Source of the DNA: JANWXD01 sp037446115
GTDB taxonomy: Bacteria > Acidobacteriota > Terriglobia > Bryobacterales > Bryobacteraceae
Direction: 5' to 3'
DNA length: 64,000 nt
Assembly (NCBI GenBank): GCA_037446115.1
Contig: JBBIJF010000017.1
Span: 1 to 64,000 of the forward strand
Shown here: piece by piece, positions 33,111 through 43,034 of the stretch
How positions within the stretch are numbered: position 1 is the first letter of the stretch
How the letters are laid out: each line of letters starts with the position of its first letter
Program-made: the position numbers and the translations under genes
The notes under the pieces: generated by a model
What the model was told of the DNA's origin: nothing
Seen by the model: the letters and a program-made list of their open reading frames with translations, nothing else
Databases searched by the model: none

Positions 33111-36100
33111 AAAGCTTCCGGAAACTGGCGGCGTGGCTCCTGGGCGGGCTGGCCGCCGCCATCTTCCTGCTCCTGATCGGAGCAGCGCTCCTCGTGCGCT
33201 CCCAGTGGTTCGCCGGCCATCTGCGGGAGCGCATCATACGGGAGGCGGAGCATGCCACCGGCGGGCGCGTCGAACTCGGCGGCTTCTCCTTCCACTGGCG
33301 CGCGCTCCGGGCCGAAGCCCGCTCGCTGGTGATCCATGGCGCCGAGGGCCCCGGCGAGCCTCCGTTCTTCCGCGCCCGCTCCGTCGCCGTCGGCTTGCGC
33401 ATCGTCTCGGTGTTCCGGCGCGACGTGGACCTCGACCTCCTCGAACTGGAGACCCCCGAACTCTACATCGCGGTCTATCCCGACGGCCGCACCAACGTCC
33501 CCAGGCCGCGCCTCCCCCGGCGGGGCCCCAACCCGGTCGAGCAATTCCTGAAGCTGGCCGTGCGCCAGTTCCGCGTCCGCGATGGCGTCGTGCAACTCAA
33601 CGAACGCCGGATCCCGTTGGATCTGCGCGCCGGCCGCCTTCGCGCCGACTGGTTTTATCATGCCGCCGGGCCGCGCTATGAAGGAAGTCTCACCTGCGGC
33701 GACCTCGTACTCACCCGGCCTGCCCTTTTGGCCCGCGGAATGGACGCCGCCGTACGCGTCTCCCTGTTCGGCGACCGCGTGGAAATCGCTTCCGCGCGCC
33801 TGGCTGCCGGGGACGCCGAGATGCGTATCCGCGGCCGCCTGGACAACTGGTCCGCCCCCCGCGCCGAATTCCGCTTCGAGGGCGAGATCGAGCTTGCGCG
33901 CCTTGATCCCGCATTGCTGGGCCCGCTGGAGCCCCGCGGCCGGCTGGCCCTCCGCTCCGGTGTGCTCCGCTTCTCCGCCGGCTCCGGCCTCGACCTGGAG
34001 GCGCGTGCCGCTGCGGGTGGCCTGGCCCTGCGCGCCGCCGGAGTGCGCATCGGCGACGTCCGCGCGGCGGGCGATGTGCGCCTGCACGGCGACCGCCTGG
34101 AGATTTCCCCTCTCAACGTCGCAGCGCTTGGCGGAAGCTGCGCCGGACGCCTCGCGCTCACGGCGCGGCGTGACCTGCGCGTTGCCGGAGAGGTGCGCGG
34201 CCTCTCTCTGGCCGAGCTCGCGCGCCTTCGCGGCGCCGTCGGGCCCTCCCTCAGCGGGCGTATCTCCGGTCCGCTGGAAGTCGCGGCGGAACTACGGAAC
34301 GGTAGCCTCGCCAACACTCGCGCCGTGGCACGCTTGTCGGTGAGCGCCGAAGCAGGAGAGCTTCCCGTGCAGGGTTCCGTCGAAGCCGTCTATGATCAGC
34401 GCGCCCGGCGCGTGGAAATGCACCGCGCCTGGCTGGCCACGCCCTCCTCGCGACTCGAGTTCAACGGCGTCTTCGGCAGCGCCGTGCGCGTGGCGCTCCA
34501 CACCGCCAGCCTCGAGGAACTGGCCGCCTTGGCCTCCTGGACCTCCGGCAAGAAACTCCCGGCGCTCCCCGTCGGCCTCGGCGCGGACGGCCACGCCCGC
34601 TTCGACGGCCTGATCCGCGGCGATTGGACCGCGCCTGCCATTTCGGGCCGCCTCACCGCCGCGCGCGTGCGCTGGCAGGACCGCGAATTCCCGCGTGTCG
34701 CGGCCGAGCTCCGCGCCTCTGCGGGTGAGCTCTCAGTCGAGAACCTGCTCGTTGAGCGCGGCTCGGCGCGCTATCAGGGCCGCTTTCGCCTTCGCCTGGC
34801 CAACTGGAGGCCTGCGGAAACGGGGCCCGTCGCCGGGGAATTCTCCATCACAGGTGAGTCGCTGGAGCAATGGATCACGCCGCAGGCCAGGCAGCTCGGC
34901 CTTTCCGGCATCGCCTCCGGACACCTCACCCTGGGCGGTTCGCTGGCGGAACCGCAGGCCTCCGCGCGCCTCCGGATCGCGCGGCCCGCAATCGGAGGCC
35001 GCCAGTTCAGCCACGCGCGCGCCGAACTCCGCTACGCCGGACGGACCCTGGAACTGCTGGCGGCGGAGATCGCCTCCGAGGAGGCGCAGATCCGGGCCCG
35101 CGGCGCCTGGGTCTTTAAGGACGACTACCGCAGCGGAACGGTGCGTCTCGAGGCGGCGCTGAAAGATGCCTCCATCGCCCGCTGGTCTGCCCTGACCGGC
35201 TTGCCGCAGACCCTGGACGCCGCGGCTGCGCTCGACGTCGCGGCCGAGCTCAATGTGGCGGCTCTCCGCCCGCAGTTGACAGACCTGCGCGGCGACCTCC
35301 GCTTGACGGGAGTTCAACTGAACGGCGGCAGGGCCGGAACCCTCGAGCTCCGGGCCGAAACCACGAGTGGCATCGTGCACATCCGTGCCCGTGGGAACCT
35401 CCTGAGCGCAGCCTGGAACGGGCAAGCCTCCTGGGCCATGACGCCGCCTTATGCGGCACGCGGCGAACTCCGCTTCGAGAAACTCGCCCTTGACGCTCTG
35501 GCCGCGCTGCGCCCCGGGAGTGCCAAGGCGGCCGCACCCCTGACAGGCTTCGCCACCGGAATGCTCCGGTTCGAAGGCGCGGGCCTCGACCCGCGCAACT
35601 GGAAAGGCCGCCTCGAACTGGCTGCGCTCGAAGCCGCTCCCGCAAACACGGCCGCCGCCGGCGATAAAGTCCGCTTCCGCAACGACGGCCCGCTGACTCT
35701 GGCCTGGGAGGGCGGAACCCTTCGCGTCGAACGGGCGCGGCTCACCGGCCCGGGCACGTTGATGGAGATTAGCGGAGCCGTGCTGCTCACCGAGAGGCGC
35801 GAGGCCTACCGGCTCCGGATTCACGGCGAAACCAATCTGGCCATCCTCGAAACCTTCCAGCCGGATTTGACGGCCTCCGGCTCGTCCACCGTGGACACCA
35901 CCGTCCGCGGCCCGCTCGCCGACCCCGAGATCTTCGGGCGCCTGCAATTCCGCAACGCCTCGTTCTACTTGCGCGGCGTTCCGAACGGACTGGACAAGGC
36001 CGCCGGCACCCTCGCCTTCTCCGGCCGCCGCATCACGATCGAAAACCTCACCGCGGAAACAGGCGGCGGCAAGTTGCAGCTCAGCGGATTCATCGGACTG

Positions 36101-37096
36101 GGTGCCGATGCGACCTACCAGCTTCGCGCCAAAGCCTCCGGCGTCCGCGTCCGCTACCCGGAGGGCCTGAGCACCTCCCTTGATGCCGCTCTGAACTGGA
36201 CCGGCACCGCCAGGGGAAGCACCCTGGCGGGTACCGTCACCGTGCTCCGTTCTGCCCTCAATCCGCGCCTGGACTTTGCGCAGTTGCTGGCCGGTTCCTC
36301 CCGCCCCTTGGCCACGCCCGCTTCACAGAACGAATTGCTGCGCAACATGCAGTTCGACGTGCGCATCGTCACGGCCCCCGGCGCCACCTTTGAAACCACC
36401 CTGACGCGCGACATCCAGGCCGAGGCCGATCTGCGACTGCGCGGCACGCCCTACCGCCCCGTGCTGTTGGGTCGCCTCGCCGTGACCCAGGGCGAGATCA
36501 GCTTTCTGGGCAACCGCTACTTCATCAACCGCGGAGAGATCTCCTTCGTCAACCCCGTGCGGCTGGAGCCCGTGGTCAACCTCGACCTGGAAACGCGCAT
36601 CCGCGGCGTGGACGTCACGCTGACCTTGTCGGGCGCCCCCACCCGGCTCAGCGTCACCTACCGCTCCGACCCGCCCCTCCAGACCAACGAGATCATCGCC
36701 CTTCTGGCCGTGGGCCGCGCCCCCAGCTCCGACCCCACCCTGGCTGCCCGCCAGGCCGAGCTCGATCAAAGCTGGGCGCAGGTGGGCGCCAGCACCCTCG
36801 TCGGGCAGGCTTTGCAGTCCCAGGTGGCCGGCCGCCTGCAACGCTTCTTCGGAGTCAGCCGCATCAAAATAGACCCCAAGCTCACCGGCGTCGAGAACAA
36901 CCCCCAGGCGCAGCTCACCCTCGAGCAGCAGATCTCCAAGGACATCACCTTTACCTACATCACCAACCTCGCCAAGAGCCAGCAGCAGGCCGTCCGCGTG
37001 GAGTGGAACGTCACCCGCGAATGGTCCATCCTGGCGGTGCGCGACGAGAATGGTCTGTTCGGAGTCGATGTTCTTTACCGGAAACAGTTCAAGTGA
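33107..37096 (+). CDS. tamB: Translocation and assembly module TamB-like protein
   Basis: A 1329-residue protein with one N-terminal membrane helix (about 9-30), a very long beta-rich repeat region and a C-terminal DUF490/TamB domain (about 1000-1329). The latter has LGRLAVTQGEISFLGNRYFINRGEISFVNP (near 1120), SDPPLQTNEIIALLAVGR (near 1187) and the ending GVDVLYRKQFK. TamB-like proteins bridge inner and outer membrane for protein insertion and phospholipid transport. The start overlaps the SurA-like stop by ATGA, tying Omp85, chaperone and TamB into one operon. Confidence 0.92.
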   Translation: MKSFRKLAAWLLGGLAAAIFLLLIGAALLVRSQWFAGHLRERIIREAEHATGGRVELGGFSFHWRALRAEARSLVIHGAEGPGEPPFFRARSVAVGLRIVSVFRRDVDLDLLELETPELYIAVYPDGRTNVPRPRLPRRGPNPVEQFLKLAVRQFRVRDGVVQLNERRIPLDLRAGRLRADWFYHAAGPRYEGSLTCGDLVLTRPALLARGMDAAVRVSLFGDRVEIASARLAAGDAEMRIRGRLDNWSAPRAEFRFEGEIELARLDPALLGPLEPRGRLALRSGVLRFSAGSGLDLEARAAAGGLALRAAGVRIGDVRAAGDVRLHGDRLEISPLNVAALGGSCAGRLALTARRDLRVAGEVRGLSLAELARLRGAVGPSLSGRISGPLEVAAELRNGSLANTRAVARLSVSAEAGELPVQGSVEAVYDQRARRVEMHRAWLATPSSRLEFNGVFGSAVRVALHTASLEELAALASWTSGKKLPALPVGLGADGHARFDGLIRGDWTAPAISGRLTAARVRWQDREFPRVAAELRASAGELSVENLLVERGSARYQGRFRLRLANWRPAETGPVAGEFSITGESLEQWITPQARQLGLSGIASGHLTLGGSLAEPQASARLRIARPAIGGRQFSHARAELRYAGRTLELLAAEIASEEAQIRARGAWVFKDDYRSGTVRLEAALKDASIARWSALTGLPQTLDAAAALDVAAELNVAALRPQLTDLRGDLRLTGVQLNGGRAGTLELRAETTSGIVHIRARGNLLSAAWNGQASWAMTPPYAARGELRFEKLALDALAALRPGSAKAAAPLTGFATGMLRFEGAGLDPRNWKGRLELAALEAAPANTAAAGDKVRFRNDGPLTLAWEGGTLRVERARLTGPGTLMEISGAVLLTERREAYRLRIHGETNLAILETFQPDLTASGSSTVDTTVRGPLADPEIFGRLQFRNASFYLRGVPNGLDKAAGTLAFSGRRITIENLTAETGGGKLQLSGFIGLGADATYQLRAKASGVRVRYPEGLSTSLDAALNWTGTARGSTLAGTVTVLRSALNPRLDFAQLLAGSSRPLATPASQNELLRNMQFDVRIVTAPGATFETTLTRDIQAEADLRLRGTPYRPVLLGRLAVTQGEISFLGNRYFINRGEISFVNPVRLEPVVNLDLETRIRGVDVTLTLSGAPTRLSVTYRSDPPLQTNEIIALLAVGRAPSSDPTLAARQAELDQSWAQVGASTLVGQALQSQVAGRLQRFFGVSRIKIDPKLTGVENNPQAQLTLEQQISKDITFTYITNLAKSQQQAVRVEWNVTREWSILAVRDENGLFGVDVLYRKQFK

Positions 37097-37763
37097 GCCC
37101 GCCCGCCTGGAGCCGGACTATGCCGCTCTCCGCAAGGAGATGGTCGAGCGCCAACTGAAAGCACGCGGCATCCGCGACCCGCGCGTTCTGGCCGCCATGC
37201 TCGAAATCCCCCGCGAGGAGTTTGTCCCCGCCCACCTCCGCCACCTGGCCTACATTGATGACCCCGTGCCGATCGGTTTCGGACAAACCATCTCGCAGCC
37301 CTACATGACGGCCCTCATGGTGGAATGCCTCGAGCTTCGCGGAGACGAGCTCGTCCTGGATGTGGGCTCCGGTTCCGGCTACCATGCCGCCGTGCTCGGT
37401 GCCATCGCCCGCTGGGTCTACTCCATTGAGATCATCCCGGAGCTGGTCGAGCAGGCTCGCAAGAACCTGCGGCGCGCCGGCCGGGATCACAACATCACCG
37501 TGGTTTGCGGCGACGGCTCCGCCGGCTATCCGGACCACGCCCCTTACGACGCCATCTCCGTCGCGGCCGCCGCCCCGGACGTTCCGCCGAAGCTCCTGGA
37601 ACAGTTGAAGGATCCCGGCAGGCTCGTCATCCCTGTGGGCTCGCTGTGGGATCAGGAGCTCCGGCTGGTCATCAAGCAGGACGGCAAGATCCAGACCCGT
37701 ACGGTGACCTACTGCCGGTTCGTTCCGCTGCGCGGCGGCGAGGGCTGGGACGTTACCCCGTGA
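37068..37763 (+). CDS. pcm: Protein-L-isoaspartate O-methyltransferase
   Basis: About 231 residues. Motifs are clear: RGIRDPRVLAAMLEIPREEFVP (about 33-54), PIGFGQTISQPYMTALM (about 67-83), the SAM site VLDVGSGSGYHAAVLGAI (about 96-113) and GDGSAGYPDHAPYDAISVAAAAPDVP (near 152). It methylates isoaspartyl residues in damaged proteins. Start ATG 37068 (GGAG three bases before) lies inside tamB; ATG 37050 is also possible. It ends one base before the convergent cimA stop. Confidence 0.92.
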   Translation: MFFTGNSSSEPARLEPDYAALRKEMVERQLKARGIRDPRVLAAMLEIPREEFVPAHLRHLAYIDDPVPIGFGQTISQPYMTALMVECLELRGDELVLDVGSGSGYHAAVLGAIARWVYSIEIIPELVEQARKNLRRAGRDHNITVVCGDGSAGYPDHAPYDAISVAAAAPDVPPKLLEQLKDPGRLVIPVGSLWDQELRLVIKQDGKIQTRTVTYCRFVPLRGGEGWDVTP

Positions 37764-39374
37764 CTACACGCCCCAGCAGTAGTCCTCCACGGCCTTCTCG
37801 ATGGTCTCATCCTCCTCCATCAGCCGCATCAGCTCCAGACGCAGCGCATCCACCAGCGCCTGCCAGCTGGCCTCGATGACGTTGTCGGAAACCCCCACCG
37901 TCGCCCAGCTGCGCCGGTGATCCGACCACTCGATCAGCACGCGCACCCGCGCCGCCGTCCCCTTCTTGGGCTCCAGCACCCGCACCTTGTAGTCGGTCAG
38001 CCGCACCTCCGCCAGACTCGGGTACAGGGGGGACAGGCACTGCCGCAGGCACACGTCCAGCGCATGCACCGGGCCGTGGCCCGACGCCGTCGCCGAATGG
38101 ATCCCGTCCTGCGTCTTGATGGTGACCGCCGCCGTGGTCCGGGAGGTCTTGCCCGCAAGCAACCGCGTCGTGACCTCGACGTTAATCACGTCGAAAAAGT
38201 GCAGGCCCGGATGCAGTGCCTCCCGCACCAGCAGCTCGAACGTACCCTCGGCCGCCTCCAGCTCGTAGCCCAGATACTCCAGATGCTTGATGCGCTCCAG
38301 CAGTTCCTTGCGCGCGCGCTCGTCCAGGCGGTCCGCGATGCCGTGCTGTTTGAGCTTGTACAGGATGTTGCCGCGCCCGGACAGGTCGCTGAGCAGCACG
38401 CGCTGACGGTTGCCCACCGCCTCGGGCGGCACGTGCTCGTAGGTGGCCGGATCCTTGAGCACCGCGCTGACGTGCACACCCCCTTTGTGCGCGAAAGCGC
38501 TGCGGCCCACGTAGGGCTGGTCGTTCCGCAGCGGCAGGTTGGCCAGCTCCGCCACATAGCGGGCGACCGAGGTGAGATTGGCCAGACGCTCGCGCCCGAT
38601 CGTCGTGTGCCCCATCTTCAGTTCCAGGTTGGCGATGATCGAGCACAGGTTCGAGTTGCCGCAGCGCTCGCCGTAGCCGTTGATGGTGCCCTGCACGTGC
38701 GTGGCGCCCAGCTCCACCGCCGCCAGCGCGTTGGCCACCGCCACATCGGAATCGTTGTGCGTGTGAATGCCGAGCGTACCGTCAAAGCGCTTCCGCACCT
38801 CGGCGAAGATCTCTGCGACGCGTCCCGTCAGCGTGCCTCCGTTGGTGTCGCACAGGCACAAAACGTCCGCACCCGCCTCCTTGGCCGCTTCCAGCGTGCG
38901 CAGGGCAAACGACGGATTCGAGTTGTAGCCGTCGAAGAAATGCTCGGCGTCGTAGATCACCTCGCGCCCGTGCTCTTTCAGATACCGGACCGTCTCCGAG
39001 ATCATCCGGAGGTTTTCTTCTTCCGTCACCCCCAGCGCCCGCTGCGTGTGCAGATCCCAGCTCTTGCCGAAGATCGACACGGTCGGCGTTCCGGCCTCCA
39101 GCAGCGCCCGCACATTCGGGTCCCGATCCACCGGGTTCCGCGCAAACCGCGTCGAACCGAACGCCGTCAGGCGCGCGTGGCGGAGTCGAAGCTCCCGCGC
39201 CCGCGCGAAAAACTCCTTGTCGCGGGGGTTTGACCCCGGCCAGCCCCCCTCGATGTAATCAATGCCCAGCTCGTCCAGCTTCTGGGCGATCATCAGTTTG
39301 TCTTCCACGCTGAAGGAGACGGCCTCCCCTTGGGTGCCGTCCCTCAGGGTCGTGTCCAGGATGTAGATGCGCAT
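37764..39374 (-). CDS. cimA: (R)-citramalate synthase
   Basis: A 536-residue enzyme condensing pyruvate with acetyl-CoA to citramalate, the entry to isoleucine without threonine. LDTTLRDGTQGEAVSFS (about 6-22), the metal-site GIHTHNDSDVAVAN (near 205), GTINGYGERCGNSNL (near 230) and the LeuA-like C-terminal regulatory domain (about 400-520) are present. Length and the GYGERCGN motif fit CimA rather than 2-isopropylmalate synthase. It is last in the ilvBNC-cimA operon, 15 bp after ilvC. Confidence 0.92.
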   Translation of the reverse strand: MRIYILDTTLRDGTQGEAVSFSVEDKLMIAQKLDELGIDYIEGGWPGSNPRDKEFFARARELRLRHARLTAFGSTRFARNPVDRDPNVRALLEAGTPTVSIFGKSWDLHTQRALGVTEEENLRMISETVRYLKEHGREVIYDAEHFFDGYNSNPSFALRTLEAAKEAGADVLCLCDTNGGTLTGRVAEIFAEVRKRFDGTLGIHTHNDSDVAVANALAAVELGATHVQGTINGYGERCGNSNLCSIIANLELKMGHTTIGRERLANLTSVARYVAELANLPLRNDQPYVGRSAFAHKGGVHVSAVLKDPATYEHVPPEAVGNRQRVLLSDLSGRGNILYKLKQHGIADRLDERARKELLERIKHLEYLGYELEAAEGTFELLVREALHPGLHFFDVINVEVTTRLLAGKTSRTTAAVTIKTQDGIHSATASGHGPVHALDVCLRQCLSPLYPSLAEVRLTDYKVRVLEPKKGTAARVRVLIEWSDHRRSWATVGVSDNVIEASWQALVDALRLELMRLMEEDETIEKAVEDYCWGV

Positions 39375-39389
39375 CGCAATCTCCTGCGC

Positions 39390-40430
39390 CTATCGCCCGG
39401 CCGCCGCCGGCTGGTCCTCCGGCACCCCGGCCTCCTTGGCTTTCTTGAGAAACTTCATCATCTGCCGCAGCTCGCGCCCGACCGCCTCCAGGGGCTGCTG
39501 CCGGGCCGCCTCCCGCATCGCCAGGAAATTCTTCCTCCCGTTCCGGTTCTCCTCGATCCACTCCCGCGCGAACTGCCCGGACTGCACCTCGGCCAGAATC
39601 TGGCGCATCGTCTGCCGCACGTGCGCGTCAATGACGCGGGGCCCTCGCGTGTAGTCGCCGTATTCCGCCGTGTCCGAAACGGAATAACGCATGTAGCTCA
39701 GACCGCCCTCCTGGATCAGGTCTACGATCAGTTTCAGTTCGTGCAGGCACTCGAAGTAGGCGATCTCCGGCGCGTAGCCCGCCTCTACCAGCGTCTCGAA
39801 GCCGGCGCGAATCAGCTCCGAGACCCCGCCGCAGAGCACCGCCTGTTCGCCGAACAGATCGCTCTCGGTCTCTTCCCGGAACGTGGTCTCGATCACGCCC
39901 GCCTTCAGGCACCCGAGCGCCCGCGCGTACGCCAACGCCTGCTCCAGAGCCCTCCCGGAGGCATTCTGGTGCACCGCCACCAGCGCCGGCACCCCCACGC
40001 CTTCCACAAACAGCTCGCGCACCCGGTGCCCGGGAGCCTTCGGAGCAATCATCGAAACGTCCACCTCCGGCGGCGGTACGATCTGCCCGTAGTGGATGTT
40101 GAAACCGTGCGCGAACATGAGCGTCTTGCCCGCCTTCATGTGCGGTGCGATTTCGGAACGGTACAGTTCCGGCTGCAGATGGTCCGCCACCAGCAGCATC
40201 ACCACGTCGGCTTCCGCCGCCGCTTCTGCCGTGGTCTTCACCGTCAGGCCCGCCGCCTCCGCCTTGGGCCGGCTCCGGCTTCCCGCATACAGCCCCACGA
40301 TGACCCGCACGCCCGAATCCCGAAGGTTCAGCGCGTGCGCGTGCCCCTGACTGCCGTAGCCCACAATGGCTACCGTCTTGCCGTCCAGCAATCGCAAATC
40401 ACCGTCTGCTTCGTAAAATCTCCTGGCCAT
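39390..40430 (-). CDS. ilvC: Ketol-acid reductoisomerase
   Basis: A 346-residue class I enzyme converting acetolactate or acetohydroxybutyrate to the dihydroxy acids. The Rossmann motif [17 protein letters not shown] (about 24-40) and the helical C-terminal domain with [18 protein letters not shown] (near 223) carrying magnesium ligands are clear. The loop [11 protein letters not shown] (near 50) is Arg/Ser-rich, as in NADPH-using enzymes. The ATG at 40430 lies 32 bp inside the end of ilvN, an unusually long overlap. Confidence 0.95.
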   Translation of the reverse strand: MARRFYEADGDLRLLDGKTVAIVGYGSQGHAHALNLRDSGVRVIVGLYAGSRSRPKAEAAGLTVKTTAEAAAEADVVMLLVADHLQPELYRSEIAPHMKAGKTLMFAHGFNIHYGQIVPPPEVDVSMIAPKAPGHRVRELFVEGVGVPALVAVHQNASGRALEQALAYARALGCLKAGVIETTFREETESDLFGEQAVLCGGVSELIRAGFETLVEAGYAPEIAYFECLHELKLIVDLIQEGGLSYMRYSVSDTAEYGDYTRGPRVIDAHVRQTMRQILAEVQSGQFAREWIEENRNGRKNFLAMREAARQQPLEAVGRELRQMMKFLKKAKEAGVPEDQPAAAGR

Positions 40431-40983
40431 TCCTCACTCCCTTGGTCTCTTCTGTCCCCTCCGCCTCTCCCGGCGCCGGGACCGGCGGAGAAAGACGCGG
40501 TCGGCGCGGCTTCAGTGACAGCGCCACGACTCCCGAGCGCGCCACGTCGAATTCGCCGTAGCTGCGCATGATGTCAATGAACTCGTCCAGCTTCTCCGGA
40601 TCGCCGCTCGCCTCCAGGGCGAAGCCTTCCACCGAGGAGTCAATCACCCGCGCTCCGAAGATCTCTGCCTCTTTCAGGACCGCCGTACGCTTCTCAAGCG
40701 GCGCCCGCACCCGCATCAGCACCATCTCGCGCGTGACCGCCCGGTGGTCGTCGGTCAGATCCGCAGCCTGCAGCACGTTGATGAGCTTGTTCATCTGCTT
40801 GATCACGAGCGCCCGCAGGTTCGGATCCACGTCCACCACGATGGTCATGCGCGACAGCGTCGGATCCAGCGTCCGCGCCACCGTCAGGCTTTCGATGTTG
40901 TAGCCCCGCGCCGTCAGCACGCCCGTGATGCGCATCAGCGCGCCGGGCTTGTTCTCCACGAGCAGCGAAATCACTTGCAGCAT
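40399..40983 (-). CDS. ilvN: Acetolactate synthase small (regulatory) subunit
   Basis: A 194-residue regulatory subunit. The first ACT domain ([30 protein letters not shown], about 6-35) binds valine; the second domain spans about 80-155. A Pro/Arg/Glu-rich tail of about 35 residues follows, unlike the shorter standard form, and its last codons overlap ilvC. It starts 11 bp after ilvB. Standard IlvH/IlvN function: feedback inhibition and activation of IlvB. Confidence 0.93.
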   Translation of the reverse strand: MLQVISLLVENKPGALMRITGVLTARGYNIESLTVARTLDPTLSRMTIVVDVDPNLRALVIKQMNKLINVLQAADLTDDHRAVTREMVLMRVRAPLEKRTAVLKEAEIFGARVIDSSVEGFALEASGDPEKLDEFIDIMRSYGEFDVARSGVVALSLKPRRPRLSPPVPAPGEAEGTEETKGVRNGQEILRSRR

Positions 40984-40994
40984 GGTCTGCTCCC

Positions 40995-42725
40995 CTATTT
41001 CGGCACCGCAACCGGCTGCGGCGGCCCCAGGACCATCTCGTTGATGGCCCCTCCCGCAGGCACCATCGGATACACGTTCTCATACGGCGAAACCCGCACG
41101 TTAAGCAAATACGGCCCCGGCTCTTCCACGGCCTCCTCCAGGGCGGGCGCCAGCTCCTGCGGGCGCTCGATCGTCCGCCCCTTGAACCCGTAGGCCGCCG
41201 CCAGCTTCTCGGCGTCCGGGAAACAGTCCAGTTCCACCGCGCACAGGCGGTTGTTGTAGAACAGCTCCTGCCACTGCCGCACCATGCCCAGATACCCGTT
41301 GTTCACCACCACAATCTTGATCGGCAGCCCGTAGCTGGCAATCGTGGACAGCTCCGGAACCGACATCTGAAAGCCTCCGTCGCCCAGCACCGCGAAAACC
41401 AGCTTGTCCGGGCGCGCAAACTGAGCCCCGATGGCCGCCGGAAGACCGAATCCCATCGAACCCAGGCCCCCCGAGCAGATCCACTGCCGCGGCTCGCTGA
41501 ACCGGATGAACTGCGCCGCCCACATCTGATGCTGCCCCACATCCGCGGTCACGATCGCTTTCCCGGCCGAAAGGCGGTCAATCTCCACCATCACATGCTG
41601 CGGCTTGATTTCCGTGTCCGAGAACACCGGCGCCAGCGGATGCTCCTGCTGCCAGGCCCGGATCTGCCGCCACCAGGCCCGCCGCGCCGCCGCCTTCCGC
41701 TCCCCCAGCTCCGGCTGGAGTTCGCGCAAAAGCGGGTTGAGCTTCTCGAGCACGCGTTTCACATCTCCCACAATCGGCAGATCCGCCTTCCGGTTCTTGC
41801 CGATCTCCGCCGGGTCAATGTCCACATGGATGACTTTGGCATGCGGCGCAAACGACGACAGCCGCCCCGTAACCCGGTCGTCGAAGCGCACCCCCAGCGC
41901 AATCAGCAGGTCCGTCGAGTACATCCCCATGTTGGCCGCATAGCTGCCGTGCATGCCCGGCATGCTGATAAAGTTCGGATGGCCCCCGGGAAGCGCCCCC
42001 AGGCCCATCAGCGTGCATACGGCCGGCGCGTCAATGATCTCAACCAGCTCCCGCAGCTCCGCCGCCGCCCCGGCGGCAACAATGCCCCCGCCCGCATACA
42101 CGAACGGACGTTCGGCTTCCCAAATCATCTGGGCCGCCCGCCGGATCTGGCCCATGTGCCCCTCCGTGTACACCTTGTAGCCGGGCAGATGAATCGAAGA
42201 AACCGGATGGTAGTGGCCCTGGCCCTGGAAGACGTCCTTGGGTATATCCACCAGCACCGGACCCGGCCTGCCCGTCGAGGCCACATAAAACGCCTCGTGA
42301 ATCACCTGCGGCAACTCCGCCAGATTCTTGACCAGATAGTTGTGCTTCGTGCACGACCGTGTGATGCCGAACGTGTCCGCTTCCTGGAACGCGTCGCTGC
42401 CGATCAGCTTCGTGGAAACCTGGCCCGTGATCGCCACGATCGGAATCGAGTCCATCATGGCGTCCACCAGGCCCGTCACCAGGTTGGTCGCACCCGGACC
42501 CGAAGTCGCGCAGCAAACGCCCACTCGCCCCGTCGCGCGCGCGTAACCCTCGGCCGCAAACGCGGCATTCTGTTCGTGACGCACCAGTACGTGGCGGATC
42601 GGGTGGTCGTACATCGCGTCATAAAACGGTAGCGTGACGCCTCCCGGATACCCGAACAGGCACTCCACGCCCTCCCGAACCAGACACTCCAGTAGCATCC
42701 GAGCGCCGCTCATCAACGCTGGCAT
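40995..42725 (-). CDS. ilvB: Acetolactate synthase large (catalytic) subunit
   Basis: A 576-residue ThDP enzyme making acetolactate and acetohydroxybutyrate. Motifs: [13 protein letters not shown] (about 24-36), the catalytic Glu in [15 protein letters not shown] (about 48-62), [10 protein letters not shown], the FAD region, and the ThDP site [12 protein letters not shown]...[16 protein letters not shown] (about 445-490). ATG 42725 has AAGGA 5 bp upstream and is preferred over 42746. It is the first gene of the operon and is preceded by the attenuator and leader peptide. Confidence 0.95.
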   Translation of the reverse strand: MPALMSGARMLLECLVREGVECLFGYPGGVTLPFYDAMYDHPIRHVLVRHEQNAAFAAEGYARATGRVGVCCATSGPGATNLVTGLVDAMMDSIPIVAITGQVSTKLIGSDAFQEADTFGITRSCTKHNYLVKNLAELPQVIHEAFYVASTGRPGPVLVDIPKDVFQGQGHYHPVSSIHLPGYKVYTEGHMGQIRRAAQMIWEAERPFVYAGGGIVAAGAAAELRELVEIIDAPAVCTLMGLGALPGGHPNFISMPGMHGSYAANMGMYSTDLLIALGVRFDDRVTGRLSSFAPHAKVIHVDIDPAEIGKNRKADLPIVGDVKRVLEKLNPLLRELQPELGERKAAARRAWWRQIRAWQQEHPLAPVFSDTEIKPQHVMVEIDRLSAGKAIVTADVGQHQMWAAQFIRFSEPRQWICSGGLGSMGFGLPAAIGAQFARPDKLVFAVLGDGGFQMSVPELSTIASYGLPIKIVVVNNGYLGMVRQWQELFYNNRLCAVELDCFPDAEKLAAAYGFKGRTIERPQELAPALEEAVEEPGPYLLNVRVSPYENVYPMVPAGGAINEMVLGPPQPVAVPK

Positions 42726-42834
42726 GGTTCCTTCTCTCCTTTGCACGTCTCCGGGTACACCACACCTGTCCTCCGCCCCGCCGGCCTTCTGCGGCCCGCC
42801 CGCTCTGTCGCGAATTCTAAGCCTCTCTCCATAT

Positions 42835-42874
42835 GAAAAAAGGCCACCGGCTGGATCCGACCCCGCCGATGGCC
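42835..42874 (-). terminator. Attenuator terminator hairpin of the ilv operon
   Basis: On the minus strand GGCCATCGGC (42874-42865) pairs with GCCGGTGGCC (42851-42842), a 10-bp stem with one G-U pair, followed by six Ts (42841-42836). It lies between the leader peptide and ilvB and would stop transcription 110 nt before the ilvB start. Confidence 0.85.
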
Positions 42875-42919
42875 TCCCAAACTCTTGGCCGATCAGGCGG
42901 GGTCAGATACGGTGACCCC
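42859..42919 (-). promoter_or_regulatory. Pause hairpin and antiterminator of the ilv leader
   Basis: Four segments can pair in two exclusive ways on the minus strand. Segment 1, GGGGTCA (42919-42913), overlaps the Gly-Val codons of the leader peptide. Segment 2, TGACCCCGCC (42905-42896), includes its last codons. Segment 3, GGCGGGGTC (42867-42859), is part of the terminator region. 1 with 2 forms a 7-bp hairpin and leaves the terminator free; 2 with 3 forms a 9-bp perfect stem, extendable by GAT/ATC and GGCC/GGCC, that takes up the whole 5' arm of the terminator. Confidence 0.8.
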
Positions 42920-43030
42920 GATGAGAATAATAATGCTTACAACCGTGGAAACCTGAGGATTCAGAGCCGGATGGGGCAGTCTCCCGGCGCTGCAACAGTT
43001 CGCTTTTTCGCCGGAGACTGCCATGCTCAT
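42893..43030 (-). CDS. ilv operon leader peptide
   Basis: A 45-codon reading frame (43 from the second ATG at 43024) not large enough to be noticed as a gene. It ends VSTVVSIIILIGVTVSDPA: twelve codons near the end include five Val, four Ile and one Leu, two of the amino acids made by the operon and its regulators. The stop lies just before the attenuator. Starvation for charged Val, Ile or Leu tRNA would stall the ribosome on segment 1 and favour the antiterminator. This is the classical layout of ilv leaders. No ribosome site is seen; the promoter at 43035-43063 suggests a leaderless start. Confidence 0.85.
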   Translation of the reverse strand: MSMAVSGEKANCCSAGRLPHPALNPQVSTVVSIIILIGVTVSDPA

Positions 43031-43034
43031 TTCT

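Noticed and set aside
42835..42930. T-box or amino-acid riboswitch before ilvB
   Set aside because: No T-box consensus or specifier loop is seen; the leader peptide with pairing segments explains the region fully.
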